Counted from the first letter of the stretch, positions 33,174-44,723 are shown. The stretch: 64,000 nucleotides of DNA from Diadema setosum (GCF_964275005.1 NC_092690.1:5929336-5993335), one strand, 5' to 3'. Notes: generated from the sequence alone by a model not told the origin. Translations and numbers: made by a program.

Positions 33174-34022
33174 GTATGTAACTACTAGGTGCATTTTGTT
33201 GCTCATTTGTTATTTGATCTTCTGTTTAAAAACAAAAGTAATGGTAATCGGGGCGGGTTAATGTGTAATCATAAAATATTACATCAGAGAAGTAGAATTG
33301 CTCGACATTATCATGTAAAAGTAGCTTTCCTGTGTATTTCATTTCCTTGTAGATCCTACACAGTCGTACACCTAGCCACCATTTTTGTCGAAGGGGGTCC
33401 TTGATTATTCTTGGTCACAGATAAAGCAATCCTCCCATACAACCCGGATGCATTGTTTTTTAAACTAAAGCATAGTAGAATCTATAAAGTGAAAAAAAAA
33501 TATCGTGTAGCAATTGCAAATACCCAGGTAGAACTGCAAATAGGCCCAAAGTAATAAATGATTATCATCGTTTTCAAAGATTCATGTTGTTGCATTAAAA
33601 AAAAATAGTATTTAGGCCCTAAGTAAGAATGAAATTGCATGATGAGACTGTTTAGCGTCAGTGTTAAGTCAGTTATAGTTACATATAGCTTCCTTAAGCA
33701 TGCAAGAGTAGCTGCTCTGGCCTTTACTGTCTAACTAAAATCCTGCATAAACAGTAAATTTATAGGCTAGATCGAGGCTGTATTCACCGGTATGTTACTT
33801 ATTTTGATTACCGGGACAGATATCAATGAACTTTCAGAAAAATTAAACGAAGTTGATTACCGGTACCGGTACTCACAGTTTTTTTTTTTTTTTTAACACT
33901 CATGTACAAGTATAAGACTATATCCAGGGATTTTTATTCTATATAAGTTACCGCGGTATCCTATTTGTGCCCTGATAACACTGACATGATTTTCCTTATT
34001 TATATCTTCGGGATAATTCTAG

Positions 34023-34423
34023 GAGCAGCAGGCCACACTACAAGCAGGAGCCGAGTCCCCACAAACAAAGGCAGCACCGCTATCATTACAACTGTAGCAG
34101 CTAGCATCCCAGGAACATCAGCAGCACCTAGCTCTCGGCGCAGGAGCAGCATTAGCAGAGCCTGTAAAGTGCAACTGTAGCAGCTGAACTTCTCCATGCA
34201 ATTGTAGTCACGAAGCCTCTATGTACTACAGTAGGCCTATAATACCGACAGTACTATTGCAACAGAGCGTCTACGTATGCTACCGTAAAACTCTACATTT
34301 GTAGCAGCATGATCCTAACTTTCAACTGTAGCAGCTGAGCCTTTCAGACTGTAGCAGCAGAGCCTCTACGTACAACCGCAGAGAGTAGTGGTGATGAGGA
34401 TGTTTTTCCTTCTACCTATAATG
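34023..34423 (+). pseudogene. Exon-like segment, Ala/Thr-rich repeats and acidic end
   Basis: It follows a TAG acceptor (34020-34022) and ends in a GTAAGT donor at 34424. The first third encodes Ser/Thr/Ala-rich protein; degenerate GTAGCAGCTGAGCCT-type repeats follow, and the last part reads AESSGDEDVFPSTYN before the donor. The frame is not open throughout, so the segment is broken or I have misplaced an edge. Its last codon is completed in phase by the next exon at 35299. Protein identity unknown. Confidence 0.45.
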
Positions 34424-35298
34424 GTAAGTTTGATTCGTAACAAGTGATTATGGTACCGGTACTTGTGGACCATAAAGTGTACCGGGGACCAGGTATTCAC
34501 AAACATTTCTCAGTTTACGGTGAATGGAAAAGGTCATTTAGTACTCTCAGTGGAATAGATGATTGAACAATACCATGTCATTTGACAGAAATCACTGTTT
34601 TGATATCTGGAATGTAATGTAGTCATACCTTTTCTGTAATGTCGATCTTATCTAACTCTACTGTCAAGTATCTTATGCAGATATTAACCTGGTGAGGACA
34701 GGCTCATGTTGATATTACAAGCTCTTCCCTAGGCACCTGCTTGAGCATACTTGGGGGAAGTTTCTAATGGTCTTACTGTAATTATTTCATACATGTATAT
34801 CAATGTTGACTGCTACTCAATGTATTAAAAGAGAAAAAAGCAAGCACTAACACTTCTGTGTATAAGATTGTTAGGTTTTTATGTGAAAGACATCACATTT
34901 CTAATCAAAATCTGTAGAATGTGTAGCAGTTATCATTATTTACCTTTGCCAACCCCAAGGTGTAAAAGCTCGACCAATAGCTGCACCTGAATTACTATGC
35001 CCTTCAGAGATCAGCAGACTTTGATGACAATTTTTTTTTTGCATTTCAAATAGGTATGCTGGCTGTAGCTATTTTCATTTTGTCTCACAAAATGTCGTAG
35101 GTGATTGCCTGTAAAGAATTTCCTTATGTTACTTTGTTTTTTCTTCTGAAATTGTGCTTTAGCTCTAAGAAATACTCTTCTTCACATTTTTCAAACCTGC
35201 AGGTACTTGTAATGTTTTATCACATAGTGTATGACACAACTGTCAAATTTCTCACTGAAATTGTCCATACAATTTTTTGTGTTTTTGAACCACCGTAG

Positions 35299-35517
35299 GC
35301 ATAGATGTTCTTGTCAAATGGAAGAGGGATGGTTCTATGAATCCTGTCAGCTCAAGTGACCTCTATCATGCTCAACGGACCAAACCGAAACAAGGTTCCT
35401 GCGTACATATGAGAAGTGAAAATGGCTGGTGGAAAGGGAAGGTGCTTCAAGTCTTCAACATGCCCATGGATGGACGTAGGATGTCAGATGACGAGGGCAT
35501 TCCTCTTTCTGCCTGAG
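35299..35517 (+). pseudogene. Exon-like segment with a small barrel-like domain
   Basis: Entered after TAG in phase 1, it joins the preceding exon cleanly (G+GC, Gly). It encodes IDVLVKWKRDGSMNP...SSDLYHA...VHMRSENGWWKGKVLQVF, which has the look of an SH3/Tudor-like barrel of the sort seen at the N-terminus of some BEN-domain proteins. A TGA sits two bases before the probable GTAATT donor at 35518, so either the protein ends here or the gene is broken. I do not recognise the whole protein and the BEN link is only a resemblance. Confidence 0.5.
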
Positions 35518-35993
35518 GTAATTTGAATACATAGTTACTGATTTGTTCTACATCAATAAGTTTATCAAGATATATTATGTCTTTTTTCATTTTAAAATGA
35601 TGTAGAGATTTTTATGCATAGTATCATGTAGGTACAATGTACTTTCATTGCATACCATTTCAATATAAATGTTCAATTCTGTGTAATGAATAAAACAAAT
35701 GTCGTAATTGCAGTTTGTAATGACTGTAGGATGCTGAAGACTGTTAGCTTTCCACTTCCTTTCTTTAAAAGTCTGATATTGATTATTACTTACAATTTAT
35801 TATGTCAACGTCTCTTCTCAGTCCCAAAACAAAATCAATTACTGATAATTTGCTTTATGTGCATGTAATACACTGTAGATTCTAGTGTCCATGATAGATG
35901 TTTGCAAGTATATCTAGTATAAATCTTGTTGATTCTACCCTCAGGATGGTCACATAATTTTTTTCATTGATGCATTGTTAACATCTTCCCCAG

Positions 35994-36366
35994 CAGTATC
36001 GTTACTTGCGACAGCAGTAGCAGAGCCTCAACGTCGATTTGTGACAGCTGAATCCCCAGAAACATCAGCAGCACCGCTTGAAGCAGCAGCAGCAGCAGCA
36101 GCAGCGGAGCCTGTACATACAGCCCTAGCAGCTGAGCCTCTAAGTACGACAACAGTGGTAGAGCCTCTACTTACAACTGTAGCAACTGAGCCTCTACTTA
36201 CCACTGTAGCAGCAGAGCCTCTACTTGCAAGTTTAGCATCTGCACTTCCAGGAACATTAGCAACTCTGCTAGAAGCAGCAGCAGCAACAGAAGCAGAGCC
36301 TCTACAAACAACTATGGTGTCCGCATTCTAAGAAACAACGCAGCAATGTTACCTTTGAAACTGAAG
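35994..36366 (+). pseudogene. Exon-like segment of Ala/Glu/Pro/Leu repeats
   Basis: It lies between a CCCCAG acceptor and a GTAATT donor. Its open frame encodes a low-complexity protein with poly-Ala (GCA repeats) and a nine-residue repeat of the form EPLLTTVAx. The frame stops at TAA 36329-36331, before the donor. The words repeat those in 34023-34423, so both belong to one gene. Confidence 0.45.
36134..36241 (+). repeat. 27-bp coding minisatellite, four units
   Basis: Four in-phase 27-bp units each begin GAGCCTCTA and encode nine residues, EPLLTTVAx in consensus. Unit length is a multiple of three, as expected if the array grew under coding constraint. Confidence 0.85.
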
Positions 36367-36773
36367 GTAATTCAACTGGAGTTGAGAAGTTCAGGGCATT
36401 GTATAACTGTTGTTTGTATTTCTTGCATTATCTGTCTGTGTGGTGCAAATTCCTAAAAAAGCAATTATGAGCCAAAACTTAATTTTCCAATAACAAATGT
36501 AAAATAATTTAAACATGTGATAAATACTTTGATTATCTTTTTTTTTTTCTTTTATCCTTCACTCTTGTAAGAAAAAGTTTGTGGCAGGCAACCTGTAAAA
36601 TTTAAAGAAAATAGTTTGTCTTCTGCAAACAATAGTTAAAAAAAAACAGTAAATGAAGTAACAATTATTCAACCAGACTTGGCAGTTTCATCAAATTATG
36701 TATTTGTTTTCCTTGCATTAGGTGTACCTGATTTCAATTTGAGAGCAGACTAAGTCCTCCACTCTTATTTCAG

Positions 36774-36867
36774 ATTACAAAGAATACTGAACCTTGCTGG
36801 ATGATGGAAAACTGTTAAATCTCGAGAAAGCAATGTCCCTGTCAGACATTGAAGAACCGATTTTGAG
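36774..36867 (+). pseudogene. Exon-like segment between strong splice sites
   Basis: The acceptor CTCTTATTTCAG and the donor GTAACC bound a 94-nt piece. One frame reads LLDDGKLLNLEKAMSLSDIE after an early TGA. It looks like a decayed exon of the same unknown gene. Confidence 0.35.
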
Positions 36868-37056
36868 GTAACCGGACACAGGAAAGCAATAGAAAACTGT
36901 TTGTGAAGTGTAATGGAAGTACAGCATATTCATATTATGCTGTATGTATTCTATACTGCCCTCTATCTAGTCTTGTTGGTATACATCTGGTTGTATGTAC
37001 ATTATTATATGTAGTGCACTAACTGTTGACCAACTTTCCTAAAATAAAGACCATTT

Positions 37057-38448
37057 GTGACCCGCGACAACGGTTTCAGGCAAAAGTCGCAAGAGCAAAT
37101 TCCCTCCTAGGCGGGGTACAAAGATTTTGACAATTATTTTTGTCGATTTAGGTTTTTTGCAGAAATCGAATCTTTGATATGATTTCTACATCTACACTAA
37201 ATTTCATTGCATAAGACTAAGTTTTTCCTATCGAAAATGGAATTTTAAGCACCCTATGTTGGATCGCACTCGTCAGTTTCGAGCTTCTTTCGAACGCCGC
37301 GCCAATATCCCCAGCGTTGCTACGGCGCAGGGTCTCGCACGCGATTGGCTGGTGCGTCGCACACATTTAAATAATTCGGCTTTCGGAGACACCAGTCGTT
37401 GCAGCGTTTGGGGAATGCTTTGTCCACGCATGCACGATTTCATGCTCCATTGTTCTTGGTATAGTGGTTTATTTACGCTCGCTCTGTAGTGCGTGCTCTT
37501 CGTTTGGCTTTCTATCCAAACTATTCTACCGCAATGTTCGACAACGGAAGTGAAACAAAAATCATGTAGAGTAACATAATCGTGTGAAAAGAAAACTAAA
37601 TATTCTCAAATTTGTCTACATGTACATGTAGTAAAAATTATGACAGCAGACTGACTCAATGGCAAGTAGATGAGAGGAAAGGAGCGGTCACATGTGACCA
37701 ATTATATTCAAATACTACACGTCAAGTTCGCACCAAACTAACGAGTCGTGTTTGTTTGTTTGCTTTGATTTAATTAGCACCACCGAACAAAGCATTATAT
37801 GCATGTCTTGTAAAAGCAAAACAAACAGGAAGCGTGACACTTGCCACCACTAGCAATTTTCTGCCTTCAAAAGGGTCGCCAATGACAAAGACAAATCAAC
37901 CACAATGAAAACGCGATTTGTTACATGCATACGGTCATTGCGTGTGGATGCCACTGCGTAATGAGTGCACCATACACATGTACATGTACAGCATACGTGT
38001 AATTATCGTATTCGCCATCTTGAAAGACGTACTGGTAAATAAACCCGAGCGAAACGCATTGTTTTTCGGCTCCATACGCCGAGCTCCGAGGAAGGTGCCC
38101 GGGAAATTTGACTCTCTCAGTGAGCCAATCAGAAGGCGATGTGGTTGCTAGAGGCGAAGCTTAACATCAATTGGCACCATCGTACGGATGGGTGATTCTC
38201 CCCTCGCATCGCCGCTCGGACATTGTCTTTGAGAAAGAGGTGAATCTTCAAAGCCTGTTTTCTCGCAATTTTGTCAGGCTAACAACTCAAAAAGTGTATT
38301 TTATTTCTCTTTCTATGCCCACTTATGGTGCCGAAGAATACAAGTGTTTTATATCAATGCAAAGCTTAGGAAATGGGCAATGTGATTCAGTGAAAAAATG
38401 ACTTTTCAAAATTCCCGACTTTTGCCTGAAACCGTTGTCGCCGGTCAC
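37057..38448 (-). mobile_element. 1.4-kb TIR element ('ACAACGG' family), copy 2
   Basis: It is the reverse-oriented relative of 28081-29493, nested inside the 8.38-kb element, flanked by ATTT on both sides (37053-37056, 38449-38452). The CpG-rich interior and the CCAAT/X-box-like pairs are retained. Confidence 0.88.
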
Positions 38449-40305
38449 ATTTAGGCAAACTATTGTACATGTTTCTTGTAAGGAAAGGAAAGGGAATTAT
38501 TGGTGAATTTCTTGCTCATAGTGCCTTGTACAAATATAGACTTGGTGCATGATCAAGTTTGTAATACTTTCTGGTAATTATTTTATTTTCAATGTTACAT
38601 ATTTGCTACATGCTTTCAATAATTTCAACACAGTTTCACACAAATCGACCAATTTTTATCACTTCGGGAGGACCTTATTCAAATATAAAAGAAACAATAG
38701 AAATAAAGTGTAGTGTTCCAGTATGTATTCCATTTATTGTCTCTTCATTGCAAATTTGGAAACTACTGCCATTGAGGCTTTTGAGGGAGTGGAAGATAGA
38801 TGTCAGTGCAAAGCCAGAAGATTTTCATGTGGAAGAATATGTAGGTACTGACATCAGTTCTATTCCTGATAGATCTTCAGTTGTCATGAAAAAATTCATG
38901 GAATCTAAAACAGAATTGTCAAAAAAAAAAAAAAAAGCTGAACAGTGGGGAAGCCTACAAAAAGTCAGAAATATTTGTAGATGTTAGAACACATTTTAAC
39001 CATCAACGATGCGATTTAACACGTAACCATATCAATCTTTTGGCTATGATTGCCTCAGTGAAAATGGCAGAATGTCTATCAGACAATATTATCATGCCTT
39101 GAAAATTCTGGTCCTAGAAAGAGAATGGCTAGCCAGACATGTTATTAACATGTTGTCATGTTGTCCCCCATCCTAAGGACAGCGAAAAGAGACAAATGAC
39201 GTACACTACTCTCCTCCCAGCAGTCCAGTAGTTGGCAGACTGTTAAAGTTTGTAGACTCGTGTTTATAAACACATTGGGTATCACTTTCATTAATTCAAC
39301 CCTGGGCAAAATTACCTTGTGAAGTGTGAGGAGAATGGTACACTTGATCATGTTATTGCACTATTTGTGACTAACACGCATACTGCTGTAATACATTAAA
39401 GTCAAGGAAATGCAGAACATCTCACCAATTTACAGGTCAGATTACCTCGTGAAGTGTTGGGAGAATTTTGTATTTTGTACATGTTATTGCACCACTTTTA
39501 TAGTGGTCAGAACACAATTCTGAAATGCAACAAATGCCTAACTTCTCATTCCAAGTGAGATTACATAGTGAAGTATCATGGAGAATGTCGCATTTATTTT
39601 GTATCAATTGTAATTTAATGTATTGTAATAATAGTGTGCAATGTAATTATTGTGAGCTGTCGAAAATGCAAAAAAAAAAAAAATCGCTCTCTGAATTTAC
39701 AGGTTATATCTGGAAGTTTGAGGAGAATGCTTTGTTTTGTAGTTACTGTATGTAATTATGAACGTGCACATGTGGAATGGTGCATTTTGAATTAATAAAA
39801 TGCAGAATTCTTCACAAACTTGGGGACTGGTGAATAGAAAACAAAAAAAAAGAACAAAAGAAAAAAAAAGAGGAGTGAGAGAGACACAGATACCTACAAT
39901 TGGGAGAACAAGGTGATTATGACTGCTTTGTAAGAGGGTATGTGTGTGTGTGTGTGTTTGTTCGAGTGTGTGTACTGGTATGTGCATGTATAGTGTGTGT
40001 TTGTGTATGTTTGTGTTTGCATGGGTGTAATTATATTCTCTCAATAATGAATTTACACTTTTTTATAGACAGTGACTACCAGGCGCACGTTTAGTACTCA
40101 TCCAGTAGTCAATAAAAACCCATTGCACAGTTTGATAACATTACTGGCATCAACAATTAATGTGTCAGAAAGTAGGTTGTGTGTGTGGGTTCGAGTGTGT
40201 TTACTGATATATGTGCGTGTATGTGTGTTTGTGTTTGTATGGGTGTAATTATATTCTCTCAATACTGATAAAGACTTAACACTTGTAATATTTGTAGATA
40301 GTGAC

Positions 40306-40481
40306 AGGGCTGCCAACATTTGAAACTAGTTGAGAGTGAGACTGCCATAGGCCAATGCTATGATTTAGGAGGCAAAATGAGTGAGATCAATAGAAATGCA
40401 TGCAAATGAAATAAAGTTTTAGAGTGAGAAAGGACCAAAATGAGTGAGTCTCACTCTCGATGAGTGAGAGTTGGCAGCCCT
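40306..40481. mobile_element. hAT-like MITE with AGGGCTGCCAAC ends
   Basis: A 176-bp element with inverted ends AGGGCTGCCAAC / GTTGGCAGCCCT. The 8-bp flanks ATAGTGAC and GCAGTGAC agree at 6 of 8 positions, which fits an old hAT-type duplication. The interior has repeated GAGTGAG words. Confidence 0.65.
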
Positions 40482-41161
40482 GCAGTGACTACCAGGCACA
40501 CTTTAATAGAACGGTACTCATCCAATCAAAAACCCATTGCACAGTTTGATAACATTACTCGCATCAACAATTAATGTGTAAAAGTACAGGTAGGTTGTAT
40601 AGTTTGAGAAAATAACTGTGATGTTTGTTACACTTTCCTAATATCCATGATTATGATACAACTAACATGAATGAACATGAATGAACATGAATGAACATGA
40701 ATGAATCACAATCCCACTACCTAGAGCGGCGAATGTATACATTACACTGTGCGCGTACCACCTAAGCGTGTGGAATGTGTGATGATATGCGCCATTTTAT
40801 GTTACATTTGCCGGTTCGTAATGCGCACTCGCTACGTCCACACGTATTGAGCATGGACTTTACGAACCAGCAAATGTTAAACATTTGCCGGTTCGTAATG
40901 CCCTCTCTTTAGTACGCGATATACGTAAAACGCTGAAATGGGGGGGGGGGGGGTTTACGAACCGGCAAACGCACTTTGCATCACTACCACAGAGCCCCAG
41001 GTGCAGCTACAAAATAATATTTAGTATCAAACAAAGCAGAAAATTCCGCTGTCATCACTCTCTTAATATCATCATCAGTGTGCGGTTATAAGACACGTTT
41101 TTATACGTTTAAAGAAGTCCCGATTCTTTAAACGCGATTATCTCGTAATCGTGTTTCCGCG

Positions 41162-41205
41162 CAAATTCGAACATTCGCCGGTTCGTAATGCGACCGACGA
41201 ATTAT
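41162..41205 (-). repeat. Right terminal inverted repeat of the 8.38-kb element
   Basis: 44 bases, perfect partner of 32826-32869. Confidence 0.92.
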
Positions 41206-42569
41206 CAACGGTGTACAATCTCGTCCACGGATGATTACATGTGGAATATCACAGGGATAAAATCTGGGCCATTTACTTTTTGTTCTATACATAAAAGATT
41301 TGCCTTTACTTGTAAAGAAGCGCAGATGATAGGCCCTACCTACCTGAAATACTCAAGTTGTGATGCGAATAAATTGGCGAGCGTTTTCAAATGAAAAATA
41401 AATGAAAGTACATAATGTTTAACCAGAAATAAACTCGCTTTCAATGTTACAAAGTGCGAATTTATGTTAATTGGGTCCAAAATGAGAATCAATGCAGCTG
41501 AGCCACCATGTATTAAGATAAAGGACACCGTCATAACTCGTGTTTCAAATTGTAAGTATCTTGATGTGCAAATTGATCAATATTTAGGGTGGTCAAATCA
41601 AATCGATTCATTGTATAAGGAATCACAAACTCTTTAATTTTTGTTAAGACGAACTCAACCTTATATAACAGAACAAATGACATTGATTCTTTTTAAATAA
41701 AACTATTATTTAAAGTGATTGAAAAATAGGTATACGAAAATACGTGTGGATAAAATTCAGACATTGTCAAATAGGGCAGTAAGATTTTCTATGAATGTGA
41801 AATGAAGGTTTTCAAGTGCAGCATTATTTGATTTTATACAGACAACTTTAAATGTAAAGATACATTTATTGATATAATTGGTAAACAATTATTGTATGAA
41901 ATGTGTAGAATAGTAAATAGGACCATGCCACACACACACACAAAAAAATGTGATTTATTTCCAACTACGCAGTACTGAGAAAAGGAATATTGAAATTAGT
42001 CGTACCTCACCCGAGAACTAATTTCAAGAAACGTAGTGTAACATATCGAGGCGCCAAATTATGAAATGATTTATCATATGATGTAAAGCGAAGTTTATCC
42101 TTGTCTGTTTTAAAAATAAGGTAGAAAAATTATGTAGTAATTTTTGCATTGAACTGTAACATTGTGCATCAACTATATTTTTTTAAGTATCTCATTCCCA
42201 TTTTGTAGATGTAATATGCATGATTTTGTATGTTTGCATTTGTTTGTTTGTTTCTTTTCTTTTTGTTTCCTGTACTATGTATAAAATGTTGTATTTTGTA
42301 ATTGTATGGTGTTTACTTCACTGACTCATAGAGGAACAGCCATTTGAAATGAGTGACCCGTGGTGAAATAGAATAAACGCAAACTCAAACTCAAACTCAA
42401 GCCAATTCACAGTTAGCAATCGTCTTCCGTGACATCTGAACCACAGACTTTTTTCCAAAAAAAAAAAAAATAATAACTGGGAAAACAGTTGAAACTCAAC
42501 AGTCAAGCAGAAAGAAGTAACCTAAATGTTGATACTGCATGAATGACCTTTATTAAACTTGATTGAATA

Positions 42570-42875
42570 GACCGACACCAATGAGTCATACAGCCTACAA
42601 GTCGTACAGCTCACAAGCCATACAGCCCACGAGTCATACGGCTCATAAGTCATACAGCCGATGAGTTCGACACTAAGCCAACAAGGCCCACGAGACCGAC
42701 ACATTAAGCGCCGTTGTATCTGTCGAACTCGTGGGCTGTTTTTACATACTGTCGAACTCATAGGCTTTATTTTCCTAGTGTCGAACTCATGGGCTGTATG
42801 ACTCGTGAGCTGTATGACTCATGGACCTGTTTTCAATGTCGAACTCGCGGGCTGTATGACTGGTGGGTGTCGGTC
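42570..42875. mobile_element. Fold-back element with tandemly repeated arms
   Basis: Inverted ends GACCGACACC / GGTGTCGGTC enclose arms built from an about 18-bp unit, GAGTCATACAGCCCAC on the left and its complement on the right, with several units per arm. TA flanks both sides (42568-42569, 42876-42877). No coding capacity. Confidence 0.8.
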
Positions 42876-43147
42876 TAGTGGGATGACCCCGAATAAATAC
42901 GCATTCACTTGCAGATTATTATATGCACATAGTTCACACAAGAATATCCATAGTTGTTCTGAATAAAAAAAAAAAAAAAATCCCTCTTACGCTGGGTTTT
43001 ATATATATCGTAGAATACGGATTCCTCAGTGATAAATCATTCTTAGACCCTATTAGTTTTTCCGTACTTTGGTGGAATATTATATTAAAGTTTCATTAAA
43101 GGAATCTATAATGACTTATGTGGTTTGTTTGATTCTTCGCCCTTCAG

Positions 43148-43217
43148 AGCTGTGCCCATCAGAGGTGTGCGATGAGTGGAGAATATTTCTTTCAGGAGAC
43201 CGTTCGATGGACTGCAC
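43148..43217 (+). CDS. LRR N-terminal cap exon of gene 2
   Basis: A 70-nt exon following the TTCAG acceptor. Joined to the signal-peptide exon in phase 1 it encodes QLCPSEVCDEW...SMDCT, the cysteine cluster (C..EVC....C) that caps an LRR array at its N-terminus, before a GTGAGC donor in phase 2. A second AG two bases later would give an early stop, so 43148 is the right edge. There is no LDLa-type motif in this exon. It belongs with the LRR exons that follow. Confidence 0.75.
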
Positions 43218-43450
43218 GTGAGCACTTGATTCTACATTTTTGCTACATTATTAAAAGAGACCATAGCTTCTTAGTTAAATTGTTGACACGCGTATCAATA
43301 CAATCATAAACAATACTTGAAGTTTTTATTGAAATTATACGTAAATCAAAAGATAAAAGAAAGAAAAGAAATGTTGTTATATGTTGTGTGAGATTGTGAT
43401 ATTGATCACAATCCAGAAATGTTCCAAGAAAAAAAAAAAACACGAAATAT

Positions 43451-43489
<39 letters not shown>

Positions 43490-44432
43490 TAGGTAATAAG
43501 CCCTGTCCTCAATTATAGCTTGCTGACCTGGAAAGCATTCATTTCGCCCTCACGGAATGCCTGTTTGAAAACAGAAATATTATCCGAAATACAACTCTTA
43601 GCATCACCTTATGACTTATGAAGTTGTGAATGTATCATTGCATTACACAATCAAACAAGATGGTTGAGCAATGGTGGCAGCGTTGAATTAATGTAACTTT
43701 CTTATGTGATTGCAACCATGATTATATCCTGGAAATAACGGATGATTTTTTTTTTTTTTATACAGTTCAGTTTTTCATCAACTTTTTTTTTCCGATACAA
43801 AAATCGATAGAAAATGCAATAATCATAATAAAGAGGATACATTTCAAACATTTACGGAAATGCACAATTCACAATCATTTAAAGGCACAAATGAAAATAT
43901 CATAATGTGTAGATATAGAAACGTTTGTTGTTTTCTAAGAAATCAATATAGAATAATACATCGTTGATTTATCGTGACAATGTCTGAAATGACTGTATTT
44001 CCCTAGCAATGAAATCAGTTTGTCGCCAGGGCTATCACAAAAGGCAAGGTTGACTATAAGCAGATGGCCAGGATAAATGCGTAATAAAAATCATAAACTT
44101 TATTCATTAAAAGTCATTCTTCCGATTATTTTCCAATCCACAAGGCTCGTGATTTATGTTGTAATAACTTTATGTTCGTAATTTAGTACGTATTCCATTT
44201 TATCTATGATATTCATTATCGGTAATCTTGAACACGTATTGTAATTTTACTTAAAACTCTTCAGCAGGATAATTTATATAGATAGTGCTTTTAAGTACTT
44301 TCATGAAAACTTTCATGAATTACTATGAGATAGAGAGAAAGTTGAATATCAATCAATCACACCAAGTCATGGTTATCAATAGAGGAATCGCTGATTTCTA
44401 TTTCCTGTTTTTTTTTTTTTTTTCAATTTGAG
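43218..44432 (+). other. Intron of gene 2
   Basis: It holds a (GA)n tract (about 43451-43483) and, at 43800-44250, DNA paralogous to 14690-15060 upstream of the gene. A long T-run acceptor leads to the next exon. Confidence 0.6.
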
Positions 44433-44504
44433 GGCCCGTTTGGACTTCAGCCGAACAAGAATCGAAATGGACACTTTCATCGGTTTAGGGGACATTCGAG
44501 TTTT
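44433..44504 (+). CDS. First LRR exon of gene 2, variant repeat
   Basis: A 72-nt phase 2-2 exon after a T-run and GAG, ending at a consensus GTGAGT. It encodes ARLDFSRTRIEMDTFIGLGD then IRVL: Ile at position 10, Phe at 15, GL at 17-18, Ile at 21 and Leu at 24 fit the LRR frame, while the first half lacks the LxxN core. This is expected of a first repeat packing against the N-cap. Joining to the previous and next exons keeps the frame. Confidence 0.65.
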
Positions 44505-44670
44505 GTGAGTCATATAGTTCAAATTCCTAGTTACATCAATCATGTCTTTCTTGAATAGTTGACAGCTTTAAAATAGTGAGCGTTGATGGTGTTACATGCA
44601 ATTTGAACAAGTGAGTTGCAAATAGGTTCGAATGACCACTAGTGTGGATCCTGTGTGAATGTTATTGATA

Positions 44671-44673
<3 letters not shown>

Positions 44674-44720
<47 letters not shown>
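44674..44720. repeat. (TA)n microsatellite
   Basis: About 23 TA units. Confidence 0.9.

Positions 44721-44723
<3 letters not shown>

Larger units (their letters stand above)
32826..41205. mobile_element. 8.38-kb TIR transposon with subterminal motif clusters
   Basis: Perfect 44-bp inverted termini (32826-32869 and 41162-41205) contain CATTACGAACCGGCGAATGT. The same motif recurs inside both ends: about 33023-33060 (two copies, head to head) on the left, and about 40800-40975 (four copies in both orientations) on the right. Repeated subterminal motifs usually bind the transposase. Flanks allow a TA target duplication. Inside are exon-like segments (33061-36867), a nested 1.4-kb TIR element (37057-38448), an unassigned frame at about 38700-38987, imperfect repeats around 39300-39600 and 40120-40575, and a hAT-like MITE. 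No transposase was recognised; the superfamily is unknown. Confidence 0.85.
31328..42400 (+). mobile_element. Broken CR1-like LINE split by an 8.4-kb TIR element
   Basis: The left part (to 32825) has an endonuclease end (about 31480-31570, LSDHFLVFF), an inter-domain part (about 32040-32240) and the early RT (about 32590-32820, ending VVKWFRSYLANR). The right part resumes at 41206 with ITCGISQG-like RT sequence and runs to a 3' tail of repeated AAACTC units at about 42380-42400. Many stops and frame changes show an old copy. The RT phrase is cut exactly where the inserted TIR element begins and ends. Confidence 0.78.
18049..43147 (+). other. First intron of gene 2, 25.1 kb, packed with mobile DNA
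   Basis: It is bounded by GTAAGT at 18049 and a TTCAG acceptor at 43143-43147. It contains an LTR element, two broken LINEs, TIR elements, fold-back repeats and microsatellites, listed separately. The non-repeat remainder, including 18067-18510, 42401-42569 and 42876-43147, shows no exon. Confidence 0.75.

Noticed and set aside
38592-38987. 131-residue frame in the 8.38-kb element as a transposase
   Set aside because: No catalytic motif or family resemblance could be seen, and its Lys run comes from an A tract.
40681-40705. CRISPR-like short repeats (GAACATGAAT)
   Set aside because: It is a simple tandem microsatellite without spacers in a eukaryotic sequence.
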